Of a stretch of DNA of 64,000 nt, positions 19,146 through 27,844 are shown piece after piece. The notes beneath the pieces were generated by a model. It did no database searches, was not told the origin of the DNA, and saw only the letters and a list, made by a program, of their open reading frames with translations. The position numbers were made by a program, and so were the translations under genes. Every line of letters starts with the position of its first letter. Position 1 is the first letter of the stretch. The DNA is from Flavobacterium laiguense (lineage in GTDB: Bacteria > Bacteroidota > Bacteroidia > Flavobacteriales > Flavobacteriaceae): assembly GCF_003097655.1 (NCBI RefSeq), contig NZ_QCZH01000003.1:1-64000 (forward strand), in the 5' to 3' direction.

Positions 19146-20696
19146 ATGAATTCAAAGAAGTCCTTTGCACTCCACCTTATATTTCTCCTGTTTACTAGTG
19201 TCATTGGTCATGCCCAAAAAAGAGAAATGCACCCAAAAAATGAATTTCGAGCCGTTTGGATTGCCACTGTGGTTAATATTGACTGGCCAAAAAACAACAT
19301 GGATTCGGTTGAAAAACAAAAAGCCGACTTTATTGAAACATTAGATACCTACAAAAAATTAAATTTCAACGCCGTAATTGTTCAAATACGCTCTGTGGGT
19401 GATGCTTTATATCCAACAACATTGGCTCCTTGGTCTCGTTATTTGACCAGTGTAGAAGGACAAGCTCCTAGACCCTATTATGACACATTACAATGGATGA
19501 TTACCGAAACTCATGCTCGAGGTTTTGAATTTCATGCATGGCTTAACCCCTATCGTGCCACTTTTGACTTGAAAACGGAGCTTTTGAGTAACTCCCACGA
19601 TTTTTATAAACATCCCGAATGGATGATCGAATATGGCGGAAAATATTATTACAATCCTGCTTTGCCTGAGGTACAACAACACTTAACGGCTGTGGTCGAA
19701 GAGGTAGTCAAAAACTATGATATTGATGCCATACACTTTGATGATTATTTTTATCCCTATAAAATAAAAGGTATCGAGTTTAACGATAGTGTATCCTATA
19801 AAAAACTAGGAAACGGACTTTCCTTGGGGGATTGGAGGCGTTTAAATGTGTCTACTTTTGTAAAAAACATTTCGTTTACCATCAAAAATATAAAACCTTG
19901 GGTACAATTTGGCATCAGCCCGTTTGGGGTTTGGCGTAACAAATCAGTAGATCCAAAAGGGTCTGATACCGTTTCGGGCCAAACCAATTACGATGATTTA
20001 TATGCCGATCCTTTAGACTGGATGAACAACAACTGGATCGATTATATCGTTCCGCAACTCTATTGGAGCATTGATCACAAAACCGCTTCTTACGCTAAAT
20101 TAATAAAATGGTGGTCTGAGAATACTCCAAACAATACTGCGCTTTATATAGGTAACAGCTCGTATAAAATCAAAACCGATTCGGATAAAAAGTGGAACAA
20201 CATTTATGAAATTCCCAATCAAATTGACCTCACTCGCAGTTATGAAAATGTACAGGGAAATGGCTTTTTTAGTGCCAAGTGTTTTATAAACAAAAACCTT
20301 GATGTCGTTAAAATACTAAAAGAATATGAGTACAAATATCCCGCACTCCCTTTGCCTGTTCCCCATTTTAAAAAGGAAATCTCAGATAGCTTAGCAATCA
20401 ATTCTATTACAAAAGACACTGTAAACTATTACATTACTTTCCAGAAACCAATAAACACGAAAGTGCGTTATATTGTAGTCTATGGTGCAAAAGAGGTGTC
20501 TAAAATAAACATCAATGATGCCAGCCAAATTCTGGAAAAAATAGCGGTTCAGGAAGACAGTACCGATTTTAATATTCAAGTGCCTTGTTATAAATTAATA
20601 GGAAACACCGCCTTTGCCTTTACTTTTGTCGATTATTATGCCAATGAAAGCCCTGAAACCATAATCGACTTAAAAGTAGAAACACAAACGAAGTAA
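19146..20696 (+). CDS. GHL10-family (DUF187) glycoside hydrolase-like protein
   Basis: A 516-aa protein with a signal peptide ending near GHAQ, then FRAVWIATVVNIDWP, the conserved opening of this family, and IDAIHFDDYFYPY and FGISPFGVWRNK, all typical of its (beta/alpha)8 barrel. A C-terminal beta domain follows from about residue 410. The family (YngK type) is exported and is thought to act on cell-wall glycans. A TTG at 19140 is also in frame, but the ATG at 19146 fits the signal peptide better. An AmpG-like permease and a NagZ-like enzyme follow. Confidence 0.88.
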   Translation: MNSKKSFALHLIFLLFTSVIGHAQKREMHPKNEFRAVWIATVVNIDWPKNNMDSVEKQKADFIETLDTYKKLNFNAVIVQIRSVGDALYPTTLAPWSRYLTSVEGQAPRPYYDTLQWMITETHARGFEFHAWLNPYRATFDLKTELLSNSHDFYKHPEWMIEYGGKYYYNPALPEVQQHLTAVVEEVVKNYDIDAIHFDDYFYPYKIKGIEFNDSVSYKKLGNGLSLGDWRRLNVSTFVKNISFTIKNIKPWVQFGISPFGVWRNKSVDPKGSDTVSGQTNYDDLYADPLDWMNNNWIDYIVPQLYWSIDHKTASYAKLIKWWSENTPNNTALYIGNSSYKIKTDSDKKWNNIYEIPNQIDLTRSYENVQGNGFFSAKCFINKNLDVVKILKEYEYKYPALPLPVPHFKKEISDSLAINSITKDTVNYYITFQKPINTKVRYIVVYGAKEVSKININDASQILEKIAVQEDSTDFNIQVPCYKLIGNTAFAFTFVDYYANESPETIIDLKVETQTK

Positions 20697-20715
20697 GGGT
20701 TTAAAAAAGTTCAAC

Positions 20716-20747
20716 GTTTAAAGTTTAAACAACTTTAAACTTTAAAC
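20716..20747. repeat. Perfect 14-bp inverted repeat after the GHL10 gene
   Basis: GTTTAAAGTTTAAA pairs with TTTAAACTTTAAAC around CAAC. There is no long T run, so termination is uncertain. Similar GTTTAAAGTTT / AAACTTTAAAC words flank 25021-25132. Confidence 0.6.
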
Positions 20748-20791
20748 CCTAAACCATAAACAATTTAAACTATTAAACAATATAAAAAAAT

Positions 20792-22060
20792 ATGAAAGAC
20801 AATAAACCTTGGTATTGGATTCCTTTTTTAAATTTCGCTTCGGGTTTTCCGTATGCCATTATTATTTCGGTTTCGGTGATCATGTATAAAAATTTGGGTA
20901 TTGCCAATGAAGATATTGGAGTGTACACCAGTTTATTGTATTTACCCTGGGTCATCAAACCGTTGTGGAGCCCGTTTATCGATTTGTATGCCACCAAACG
21001 AAAATGGTTTCTGGCAATGCAATTGGTGATTGCCATTGCGTTTTTCATTGTAGGATTGACCATTCCGATGAATCATTTTTTTATGTTGAGTTTGGCGCTT
21101 TTTTGGGTGGCGGCATTTGCATCTGCGTCTAATGATGTGGCTAGCGATGGATTTTACATGTTGGCTTTGGCCAAAGAACAACAGTCTTTTTTTCTAGGAA
21201 TTCGAAGTACTTTTTACAGACTTTCGATGCTTACCGCTAATGGATTAATCGTAATTCTGGGGGGATTCCTCGAACAGAAATTCGGAGACAAAACCAAAGC
21301 TTGGTCGTACACCATGATTGTTGTGGCATTGATTATGGCTTTTCTAACGGTTTACAACTTTTTTACCACTCCGAAAGTCGAAGAAATCACTACTGCCGAA
21401 ACAGAACCTAAAGTAAGTTTTGGAGAAGTATTTGCCACTTTTTTCCAAAAGAAGCAAATCGGAATTATACTGGCTTTCATTTTGCTTTTCAGATTGGGAG
21501 AATCTCAATTATTAAAAATGTTGACACCTTTTTTAATCGATGAAAAAGCAAAAGGCGGTATGGGATTAACCACCGAAGATGTGGGAATCATATATGGAAC
21601 TTTTGGAGTTGCAGCACTTGTTGTAGGTGGAATTCTAGGCGGAATAGCCATTTCAAAAGGAGGTTTACGCAAATGGATGTTGCCTATGTTTCTGGCGATG
21701 CACTTGCCTATAATTGGCTTTATTTTATTAGCCCATTTTCATCCCACTTCTGTGTACTATATTTATGCCACAGTTATTGCCGAGCAATTTGGATACGGGT
21801 TTGGTTTTGCAGCCTTTATGATGTACTTAATTTATGTCGCTGATGGCGAATCAAAAACAGCTCATTACTCTATTGCCACTGGCTTCATGGCTCTAGGTAT
21901 GATGCTTCCCGGTATGGCGAGTGGTTTTATACAAGAATATTTAGGATACGGCAATTTCTTTATCTGGGTATTTTGTGCCACTATTCCAGGATTGATTTTA
22001 TCTCAATTATTAAAATATCCAGCTGATTTTGGTAAGAGATCGGAAGAAAACAAAGTTTAA
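20792..22060 (+). CDS. ampG: AmpG-like MFS permease (muropeptide uptake)
   Basis: The 422-aa protein has about 12 membrane helices and the AmpG layout: LNFASGFPYAI at the start, LLYLPWVIKPLWSPFID after helix 2, FASASNDVASDGFY, and GFGFAAFMMYLIYVADG with GFMALGMMLPGMASG in the second half. AmpG imports anhydromuropeptides released from the wall. The flanking GHL10 hydrolase and NagZ-like glycosidase support that substrate. The symbol is by family resemblance, not proven. Confidence 0.8.
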   Translation: MKDNKPWYWIPFLNFASGFPYAIIISVSVIMYKNLGIANEDIGVYTSLLYLPWVIKPLWSPFIDLYATKRKWFLAMQLVIAIAFFIVGLTIPMNHFFMLSLALFWVAAFASASNDVASDGFYMLALAKEQQSFFLGIRSTFYRLSMLTANGLIVILGGFLEQKFGDKTKAWSYTMIVVALIMAFLTVYNFFTTPKVEEITTAETEPKVSFGEVFATFFQKKQIGIILAFILLFRLGESQLLKMLTPFLIDEKAKGGMGLTTEDVGIIYGTFGVAALVVGGILGGIAISKGGLRKWMLPMFLAMHLPIIGFILLAHFHPTSVYYIYATVIAEQFGYGFGFAAFMMYLIYVADGESKTAHYSIATGFMALGMMLPGMASGFIQEYLGYGNFFIWVFCATIPGLILSQLLKYPADFGKRSEENKV

Positions 22061-22258
22061 ATTCTCACATAAATTATTATTTTATTTTCTCGCTAAGTCG
22101 CTAAGAAGCAAAGAGAAAACACTAAATATATATTTGGATTTTAATAATAAAATTTCATCTATTTAAGAACATTGATATCCGTTCCATTTTGCGCCTTTGC
22201 GCCTTTGCGAGCATCAATTTTAAAATTCTTAAGAGAGAAACTTAGAAAAAAGCTCAAA

Positions 22259-23857
22259 ATGACACTACAACAAAAAATAGGACAATTCTTTTTTCCTGCC
22301 GTTTTCATTAACGACACCGAAGAGAATATACAAGAAACAGAACGCTTAATCAAGGAACATAACATCGGCGGATTGACCTTTTTTCATAGCAGAGCTAGTG
22401 CAGCAACAAATTATGAGACTAAGAAAAAAGTCGAGTTCAACGACGATAGTTTTCAGCGATTGAAAGACCTGATTGTACGTTACCAAAAGTGCGCCACCAC
22501 TCCCCTATTGATGAGCATTGATGCCGAATGGGGTTTGGCCATGCGCGTGGAGAAAACACCGCAATATCCGTATGCCATTACGCTTGGTGCTTTGCCCGAC
22601 AGCGAAATTGGTTTGGTGTACGAAGTGGGAAAACAAATCGGTTTGGATCTAAAATCTGCGGGTATTCATTATAATTTGGCTCCCTTGGCCGACATCAATA
22701 ACAACCCCAACAATCCCGTAATTGGGTACCGTTCTTTCGGTTCCAATAAAGAAAAAGTAGCTCGTTTTGCTTTAGAATACCTTCGCGGCATGTCCGATGT
22801 TGGGATTTTGGGCTGTCTGAAACACTTTCCCGGACACGGAAACACCAATGTCGATTCACACTTGGGACTACCCGTTTTAACCGAGAATTTAGAACAGTTA
22901 TTAGAAAACGAATTGGTTCCGTTTATCAAAGGGATCGAAAATAATGTCGATTCGATTATGATCGGACATTTAGCCGTTCCCGCTTTGAACGACGGAAAAG
23001 AGACCTCGGCTACTTTATCCAAAAATATCATTGAATCCCTTTTGCGCGAGCGATTGGGTTATGATGGTTTGGTGATTTCAGATGCTTTGAACATGCATAG
23101 TGTTTCTAAATTATACGACACCAAAGGCTTATTGGAATGGGAAGCTTTCAACGCGGGAAATGATGTATTGTGTTTTGCCGAAAACGTAGCCGAAGGTATT
23201 CAGAAAATCCTAAAAAATGCAACTCCCGAACGTATTGAAGCGAGTTACAATCGCATCATGAAATGCAAACAGAAAGCGGGACTTTTTGATTTGAACCGGA
23301 CTATTTCTAGAGATTTTGACTTTAAAATCACTTCCGATTTAAATAAAAAAATAGCCCAAAATTGCATTACGGCAATCAAAGACAACAACAGTTCAATTAT
23401 TGTTTTTGATGCCAAAAACAGAGAGCGTCTAGCCAAAATTAGTATTTACAAAAGTACAGACAATCCTTTTTTCAATGCTTTGAAAATCAAGTTGCCCTCA
23501 GCAGAATTTGCAGTAGAATCTGGAAATGATTTAGTAACTACTAACTTTATTGAAAAACTTGCAGAATTTGATACCCTAATCATTTCGCTATTTGTTCCCA
23601 AAGCCAAACCGCTGAATAATTTTGACATCGAAGATTCGGTTTTGGAATTTTTAGGTCAGCAGTTTCAAACCAAGAAATGTGTCTTGCATGTTTTTGGAAA
23701 CCCCTTTGCGTTGCAAGTGATTCCAAATCTAGAAAAAACTATCGGAATAGTCGAAATGTATCAAGATTTTACAGAATTTCAGGAAGTAGCGGCCGAACAA
23801 TTATTAGAAGATACGGAATGCAAAGGAAAGATACCCGTTGTATTATCAATACTTTAG
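22259..23857 (+). CDS. nagZ: GH3 beta-N-acetylhexosaminidase, NagZ-like
   Basis: A 532-aa GH3 enzyme. The signature KHFPGHGNTNVDSH (from about residue 188) carries the His/Asp acid-base dyad of NagZ-type enzymes, and VISDALNM (near 272) holds the nucleophile Asp. There is no signal peptide, so it is probably cytoplasmic. It would remove GlcNAc from anhydromuropeptides brought in by the AmpG-like permease. It is longer than the roughly 340-aa E. coli NagZ because of a C-terminal alpha/beta domain. An upstream in-frame ATG at 22172 adds 29 residues of low-quality sequence, and MTLQQKIGQ is the expected start. Confidence 0.88.
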   Translation: MTLQQKIGQFFFPAVFINDTEENIQETERLIKEHNIGGLTFFHSRASAATNYETKKKVEFNDDSFQRLKDLIVRYQKCATTPLLMSIDAEWGLAMRVEKTPQYPYAITLGALPDSEIGLVYEVGKQIGLDLKSAGIHYNLAPLADINNNPNNPVIGYRSFGSNKEKVARFALEYLRGMSDVGILGCLKHFPGHGNTNVDSHLGLPVLTENLEQLLENELVPFIKGIENNVDSIMIGHLAVPALNDGKETSATLSKNIIESLLRERLGYDGLVISDALNMHSVSKLYDTKGLLEWEAFNAGNDVLCFAENVAEGIQKILKNATPERIEASYNRIMKCKQKAGLFDLNRTISRDFDFKITSDLNKKIAQNCITAIKDNNSSIIVFDAKNRERLAKISIYKSTDNPFFNALKIKLPSAEFAVESGNDLVTTNFIEKLAEFDTLIISLFVPKAKPLNNFDIEDSVLEFLGQQFQTKKCVLHVFGNPFALQVIPNLEKTIGIVEMYQDFTEFQEVAAEQLLEDTECKGKIPVVLSIL

Positions 23858-23935
23858 AGCCTTATAATAACTATAAATTATCGTTAAATAAATATTAATA
23901 ATCAAAATTTATTAAAAGCGTCTTTTTATAACCCT

Positions 23936-23943
23936 TATATTTG
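23936..23943 (+). promoter_or_regulatory. -7 box (TATATTTG) of the peroxiredoxin operon
   Basis: TATATTTG followed by GCAC lies 37 bases before the ATG at 23981, a typical leader length. Confidence 0.55.
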
Positions 23944-23980
23944 CACCATTAAAAAAATTAAATAACTAAAATTAATAAAT

Positions 23981-24619
23981 ATGTCATTAGTAGGTAAAAA
24001 ATTCCCAAGTATTGCAGTAGACGCTATCTCAGAAATGGGTGATAATTTGAAAATCAATATTTTTGAGGAAGCTACAAAAAACAACAAAAAAGTACTTTTG
24101 TTTTGGTACCCAAAAGATTTCACTTTTGTATGTCCAACTGAACTACATGCTTTTCAAACTGCTTTACCAGAATTCAACAAAAGAAACACTATCGTAATTG
24201 GTGCATCTTGTGACACTAACGAAGTTCACTTTGCGTGGTTAAACACTCCGAAAAACAATGGTGGAATTGAAGGTGTTACTTACCCAATTCTTGCTGACAC
24301 TAACAGAAACTTAGCTAACATTTTAGGAATTCTTGATATTGATTCAACTGAGTATAGCGAAGAAACCGATTCAGTAATCGTAGAAGGTTCTAATGTAACT
24401 TTTAGAGCGACTTACTTAATTGACGAAACTGGAAAAATCTTCCACGAAAGCGTAAACGATATGCCACTAGGTCGTAATGTAAACGAATATTTACGTATGG
24501 TTGATGCTTATACGCACATTCAAGAAAAAGGTGAAGTTTGTCCTGCAAACTGGGAAGCTGGTAAAGAAGCTATGAATGCAGATAGAAAAAGTACTGCTGA
24601 ATACTTAAGTCTTAACTAA
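23981..24619 (+). CDS. Typical 2-Cys peroxiredoxin (AhpC/TSA)
   Basis: The 212-aa protein reduces hydrogen peroxide and organic peroxides. FTFVCPTELHAF holds the peroxidatic C51 and GEVCPANW the resolving C187, and the YLRMVDAYTHIQEKGEVCPA tail is of the full AhpC type. No AhpF gene is adjacent; the thioredoxin-like gene 95 bases downstream may be its reductant. Gene order peroxiredoxin, thioredoxin, DUF6952 suggests one functional unit. Confidence 0.95.
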   Translation: MSLVGKKFPSIAVDAISEMGDNLKINIFEEATKNNKKVLLFWYPKDFTFVCPTELHAFQTALPEFNKRNTIVIGASCDTNEVHFAWLNTPKNNGGIEGVTYPILADTNRNLANILGILDIDSTEYSEETDSVIVEGSNVTFRATYLIDETGKIFHESVNDMPLGRNVNEYLRMVDAYTHIQEKGEVCPANWEAGKEAMNADRKSTAEYLSLN

Positions 24620-24636
24620 TTTCAATAGCAATAACA

Positions 24637-24673
24637 ATGGCAATTTTAATATTCAATATTTTAAAATTGCCAT
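24637..24673. repeat. Inverted repeat in the peroxiredoxin-thioredoxin gap
   Basis: ATGGCAATTTTAA pairs with TTAAAATTGCCAT around an 11-base AT loop. It lacks a T tract and may stabilise or partly terminate the transcript. Confidence 0.55.
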
Positions 24674-24714
24674 AGAATTTTGCCATTGACATTGAAATTG
24701 AAATTGAAAAATTT

Positions 24715-25023
24715 ATGTTAATCGAATTAAACGAAGATACGTTAGGGGCTTTGATAGCGCAAAACGAAAAAGTAGTAGTTCAATTTTCGGCCTCATGGTG
24801 TGGAAATTGCAGAATTATGAAACCAAAATTCAAAAAATTGGCTTCAGAAAATGACGGAATTTCTTTTGTTCTAGTTGACGCCGAGAATTCTCCTGAATCA
24901 AGAAAACTGGCCAATGTAAGTAACTTGCCTACTTTTGCCACTTTCGTGAACGGAAAATTGGTCAACGAAACGCAAACCAACAAACAAGAAGTTTTAATCG
25001 AATTGGTAAATGAAATAGTTTAA
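24715..25023 (+). CDS. Thioredoxin-family protein
   Basis: A 102-aa single-domain thioredoxin with the active site SWCGNCRIMKP (C29, C32; CGNC in place of CGPC) and the cis-Pro in NLPTFATF. There is no signal peptide, so it is cytoplasmic. It is a plausible electron donor for the peroxiredoxin upstream. Confidence 0.92.
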   Translation: MLIELNEDTLGALIAQNEKVVVQFSASWCGNCRIMKPKFKKLASENDGISFVLVDAENSPESRKLANVSNLPTFATFVNGKLVNETQTNKQEVLIELVNEIV

Positions 25024-25136
25024 AGTTTAAAGTTGAGCAACAGGACTAAAAAGTTTAATGTTTGTATTAAAAATTAACTCTACGTTCTGCACATAGCTAC
25101 GGAAAACTTTAAAACTTAAACTTTAAACAAAAAAAA

Positions 25137-25394
25137 ATGAAATTACCTGTAATAAAACACTTGACCCAGTTCATCGAAGAAAACGATCAGGATTACATCA
25201 TAGAAACCATCGAAGTTCTGGAAGCCATGACCGAAATCGCCTCATTGAAAGATGAAGAATTAGATGTCATTGGTGAATTAATTTCGAACATGTACGGCGC
25301 CCTCGAAGTTCATAAATTGATCAAAGAAGGAACCGACAAAAAAGAAGCCTTGAATACTTTCATGAAAAGAGTATTGGGATCTATCGATAAATAA
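25137..25394 (+). CDS. DUF6952 family protein
   Basis: A small acidic 85-aa helical protein (MKLPVIKHLTQFIEE start) of the DUF6952 type found beside peroxiredoxin and thioredoxin genes in Flavobacteriia. No function is known to me; the gene order suggests an oxidative-stress link. Its last 105 bases and the terminator are repeated at 35698-35855. Confidence 0.75.
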   Translation: MKLPVIKHLTQFIEENDQDYIIETIEVLEAMTEIASLKDEELDVIGELISNMYGALEVHKLIKEGTDKKEALNTFMKRVLGSIDK

Positions 25395-25450
25395 AATCAT
25401 TTCTTAAGCATACAAAAAACGCATTCTGTAATGGAATGCGTTTTTTTTGT
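25290..25450 (+). repeat. Direct repeat, left copy (end of DUF6952 gene plus terminator)
   Basis: From the internal ATGTACGGCGCC codons through the terminator, this matches 35698-35855 with about seven substitutions and two single-base indels. The 3' untranslated part is nearly identical. The orientation is the same and the copies are 10.4 kb apart. Confidence 0.9.
25414..25448 (+). terminator. Terminator after DUF6952
   Basis: ACGCATTC pairs with GAATGCGT, with an A run before and T8 after. An almost identical copy lies at 35818-35854. Confidence 0.9.
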
Positions 25451-25801
25451 CTATTTTTTCAAACCGATGAAAAAGCGTTATTTTATATTGTTTTTTTTTA
25501 AAATAAAAATTATTCCTCCCAAAGACAAATGCTATATTCCATTTTACGACTGTCCGTAATGAGTACCAAGAGTGTTTTTTATTAATTTGATTATAATCCA
25601 TCAACTGCCGAAGGCGGAATAATCCGCTATTTTCAACATATTCTAAATCAAAATCCGTTTTTATCAGCGTTTTCGCTTTAGTGAATCAGTATAATCCGTG
25701 TTCCATTCTCCGTTTATGTATTTTTGAAACAAGTAACGGATAGTTATAATTCCATTTTTAGTACAATACAAAGAATTCAATAACTTAATGAAATACAACG
25801 G

Positions 25802-26479
25802 CTATACTTTATTAATACTCGAGAAAACCAAATCATCAAGAAAAGAAATGATTTTTGCCTCGTCCTTATTTATCCCAAAATCGGTAAGTGAAGGAAGATT
25901 GTTCATGAAAAAATTCTGAAAATGCGCCATTTCAATGATGGTGGAAGCTAATGATTTAGGGTATTTGTATTTCGGATTACATTCTGAAATTAAATTTCCA
26001 ATAACGGCACAAAGGTCTTTGTATGGTTTAAAAAAATGGTGTCTATTGTCTTCGGTTACATGCTTGGTTAAATATGCTTTTGAACCTTCTGAAATAACAA
26101 TTTGATGCAATAGGCTCTCGTTAACATAACTTGTTTTTTCATCATGTTGTACCGATGTCGCTAATAATTTGATAACCATTTTTAATCTAATGATGGGGTC
26201 ATTAATGTTATTGGTATGAAAGCTTATCTGATATTCAAGCCAACTCCAATACCAAGCTACAAGATATAACAGTAAGCGATGTTTGTTTTCAAAGTATCGG
26301 TAAATACCCGCTTCGGTTGTACCAATGTCTTTTGCTAATTTTTTAAAGGTGAATGCTTCAAATCCATTTTTATAGATTAATTCAATGCTGTGTCTAATGA
26401 TTTTCTTGCCTAACTCCGACTGTTCAGGGTTGCGCAGAAATAATGCTTCATTCATTTTTATTTGTAACTGTAGCTCCAT
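25802..26479 (-). CDS. TetR/AcrR-family transcriptional regulator
   Basis: The 225-aa protein has an N-terminal TetR HTH (IIRHSIELIYKNGFEAFTF, then LAKDIGTTEAGIYRYFENKHRLL, about residues 26-70) and a helical ligand domain with HFFMNNLPSL near the end. A second start at 26455 (MNEALFLRNP) is possible. It is divergent from the DUF6671 cassettes, and a 33-bp palindrome between them is its likely operator. The ligand is unknown. Confidence 0.9.
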   Translation of the reverse strand: MELQLQIKMNEALFLRNPEQSELGKKIIRHSIELIYKNGFEAFTFKKLAKDIGTTEAGIYRYFENKHRLLLYLVAWYWSWLEYQISFHTNNINDPIIRLKMVIKLLATSVQHDEKTSYVNESLLHQIVISEGSKAYLTKHVTEDNRHHFFKPYKDLCAVIGNLISECNPKYKYPKSLASTIIEMAHFQNFFMNNLPSLTDFGINKDEAKIISFLDDLVFSSINKV

Positions 26480-26548
26480 TTTAATCCTTGTATTGATTGG
26501 TCTTCGTATAATAAATTGCTAAAAAGAAGATGTCTCATCTTTCTTTGG

Positions 26549-26575
26549 CAAATATAGCTAAAAATTATTTTACAA
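26549..26575 (-). promoter_or_regulatory. tetR-side promoter, TTG-N16-TATATTTG
   Basis: On the minus strand TTG (26575-26573) and TATATTTG (26556-26549) are 16 bases apart, close to consensus. The TTG touches the palindrome at 26575-26607, so self-repression is plausible. Confidence 0.5.
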
Positions 26576-26607
26576 TTATTAATGATAGTATTGCTATCAT
26601 TAATAAT
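26575..26607. promoter_or_regulatory. Palindromic operator, probable TetR-regulator site
   Basis: Perfect 14-bp arms ATTATTAATGATAG and CTATCATTAATAAT flank TATTG. It lies in the divergent gap and overlaps the upstream boxes of the candidate promoters on both strands. Confidence 0.65.
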
Positions 26608-26623
26608 ATTATATCTATCTTTG
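26591..26623 (+). promoter_or_regulatory. Cassette-side promoter, TTG-N22-TATCTTTG
   Basis: TTG at 26591-26593 lies in the centre of the palindrome and TATCTTTG at 26616-26623 follows after 22 bases. Binding of the regulator would block this promoter. Confidence 0.5.
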
Positions 26624-26648
26624 TCGTGTTAATTTAAATGATACAATC

Positions 26649-26744
26649 ATGTTGCTAATTCGTAAATTACAGGAATCGCCAGACCCAATTAATAGTTTTG
26701 AATTAATATATAAAGGAAAGTCAAAAAAAAAATCGAATAATTAG
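26649..26744 (+). CDS. Possible 31-aa leader peptide or gene remnant
   Basis: ATG to TAG gives 31 residues (MLLIRKLQESPDPINSFEL, then a lysine-rich tail). It is the first frame after the operator-controlled promoter. It may be translated, or it may be the start of a lost gene; nothing decides. Confidence 0.25.
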   Translation: MLLIRKLQESPDPINSFELIYKGKSKKKSNN

Positions 26745-26782
26745 AAAAGTATAAAAGCTAAAACCTAATAATTAAATACAAA

Positions 26783-27061
26783 ATGAAAAACGACCAAGTC
26801 TTTAAATTAATAGATGGAGTTTTTACTCCCGCAGAAGCAGGAAAAGTATTAACGGCATTAATAAACAGTAAGATTAACCGCCGTAATCTGGAGGATTTTA
26901 GTAATCATATTCGTTTTAATAATAACCTTTCTCGTTCCAAAAAACGAGTAGTGGAACTCACCGAAACTAAAGAAAAAATTAAAAATTTACCGGAAGTTGC
27001 AGAAGCAAATGGAGTAAATTTGGTTGTAAACAGTACTATTGAAATAAGTTTTAAAAAATAA
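26783..27061 (+). CDS. Small protein paired with DUF6671, copy 1
   Basis: A 92-aa charged helical protein, not recognised by name. It shares with the product of 27557-27838 the pattern LIDGxF, EA, SKIN, KR and a final xVxSxIxIS, at low overall identity. Each is followed within 6 bases by a DUF6671 frame, so this is a two-gene cassette present twice. The 3' half looks like coiled coil. It lies under the TetR-type operator. Confidence 0.6.
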   Translation: MKNDQVFKLIDGVFTPAEAGKVLTALINSKINRRNLEDFSNHIRFNNNLSRSKKRVVELTETKEKIKNLPEVAEANGVNLVVNSTIEISFKK

Positions 27062-27066
27062 CTAGT

Positions 27067-27289
27067 ATGTTTCAAGGTAGAAAACTTCTTATAGCAACCA
27101 AGCATAAAAATGAAAGCGTGATTGGACCTATTTTTGAAAAAGAATTAGGCATAATTTGCTTTGTCTCTGATAAATTTGACACTAACATATAGAGAACTTT
27201 TCGGGAGAATTGTGAGAAAAGATAGTGCATTAAGGACTCTTTGCAATAAATATCTCCTTGCGATGAAAGAAAATGATTGTGATTTAGGG
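27067..27289 (+). pseudogene. DUF6671 gene fragment, copy 1 (stop and frameshift)
   Basis: The start MFQGRKLLIATKHKNE reads like the intact gene at 27845 but meets TAG at 27190-27192 after 41 codons. Similarity in DNA continues past the stop, with indels, to 27289 (GATTTAGGG) and then ends. So only the first quarter of the gene is left, and it is dead. Confidence 0.85.
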
Positions 27290-27447
27290 AGTCCAAAATA
27301 AAACTACTACAAAAAGAACTGTTTTATTTAAGCAATAATATAGATTAAAAAAGGGATTTAAAATTGGAAGCAGTAATTAAAATAGAAAAAAGAATCAATT
27401 AGTAATAAAATAGCTATTTCAATAGTCGCAATGATTGTTTTATTGTT

Positions 27448-27564
27448 ATGGCTTTAACAACAGATGACGTAATTAACAGTAAAGTATTTGCGTCTTTTGC
27501 AATAATACTTGGAGCATATTCTTCTTATCAGTTATCAAATAAAAACAACAAAAATTATGAATAG
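27448..27564 (+). pseudogene. Remnant of a small membrane protein gene
   Basis: A 38-codon frame (ALTTDDVINSKVFASFAII, then LGAYSSYQLSNKNN) overlaps the next gene start by 8 bases. An AMIVLLLWL-type hydrophobic stretch lies just before it in another frame, as if a frameshift split a small membrane protein. The bases 27290-27447 hold no intact frame. Confidence 0.35.
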
Positions 27565-27838
27565 AATCGAAAATTTAACACTTATTGACGGTAACTTCTC
27601 GGAAGTTGAGGCGAGGGAAATTTTAATTCCTATTTTTTCTTCCAAAATAAATTTCCATAAGATAAAAAATTGGAGTTCACAGGAACGATATGGAGAAGAC
27701 GATGAAATTGCTCAAAAAAGAATTCCTAAGCTAAAAAATGAGATTGAAAAATTACAGAAGATACTATCGGAGGCTAAAGCCAAAAACAAGAGACTGTTAG
27801 TTAGCTCACAAATAAATATTTCACTTATTGACAATTAG
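27557..27838 (+). CDS. Small protein paired with DUF6671, copy 2
   Basis: The 93-aa paralogue of 26783-27061 (MNRIENLTLIDGNFSEVEAR start), with a lysine/glutamate-rich coiled-coil-like second half. It ends 6 bases before the intact DUF6671 gene and is probably translated together with it. Function unknown; a longer frame from 27509 is less likely. Confidence 0.6.
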   Translation: MNRIENLTLIDGNFSEVEAREILIPIFSSKINFHKIKNWSSQERYGEDDEIAQKRIPKLKNEIEKLQKILSEAKAKNKRLLVSSQINISLIDN

Positions 27839-27844
27839 TAATTT

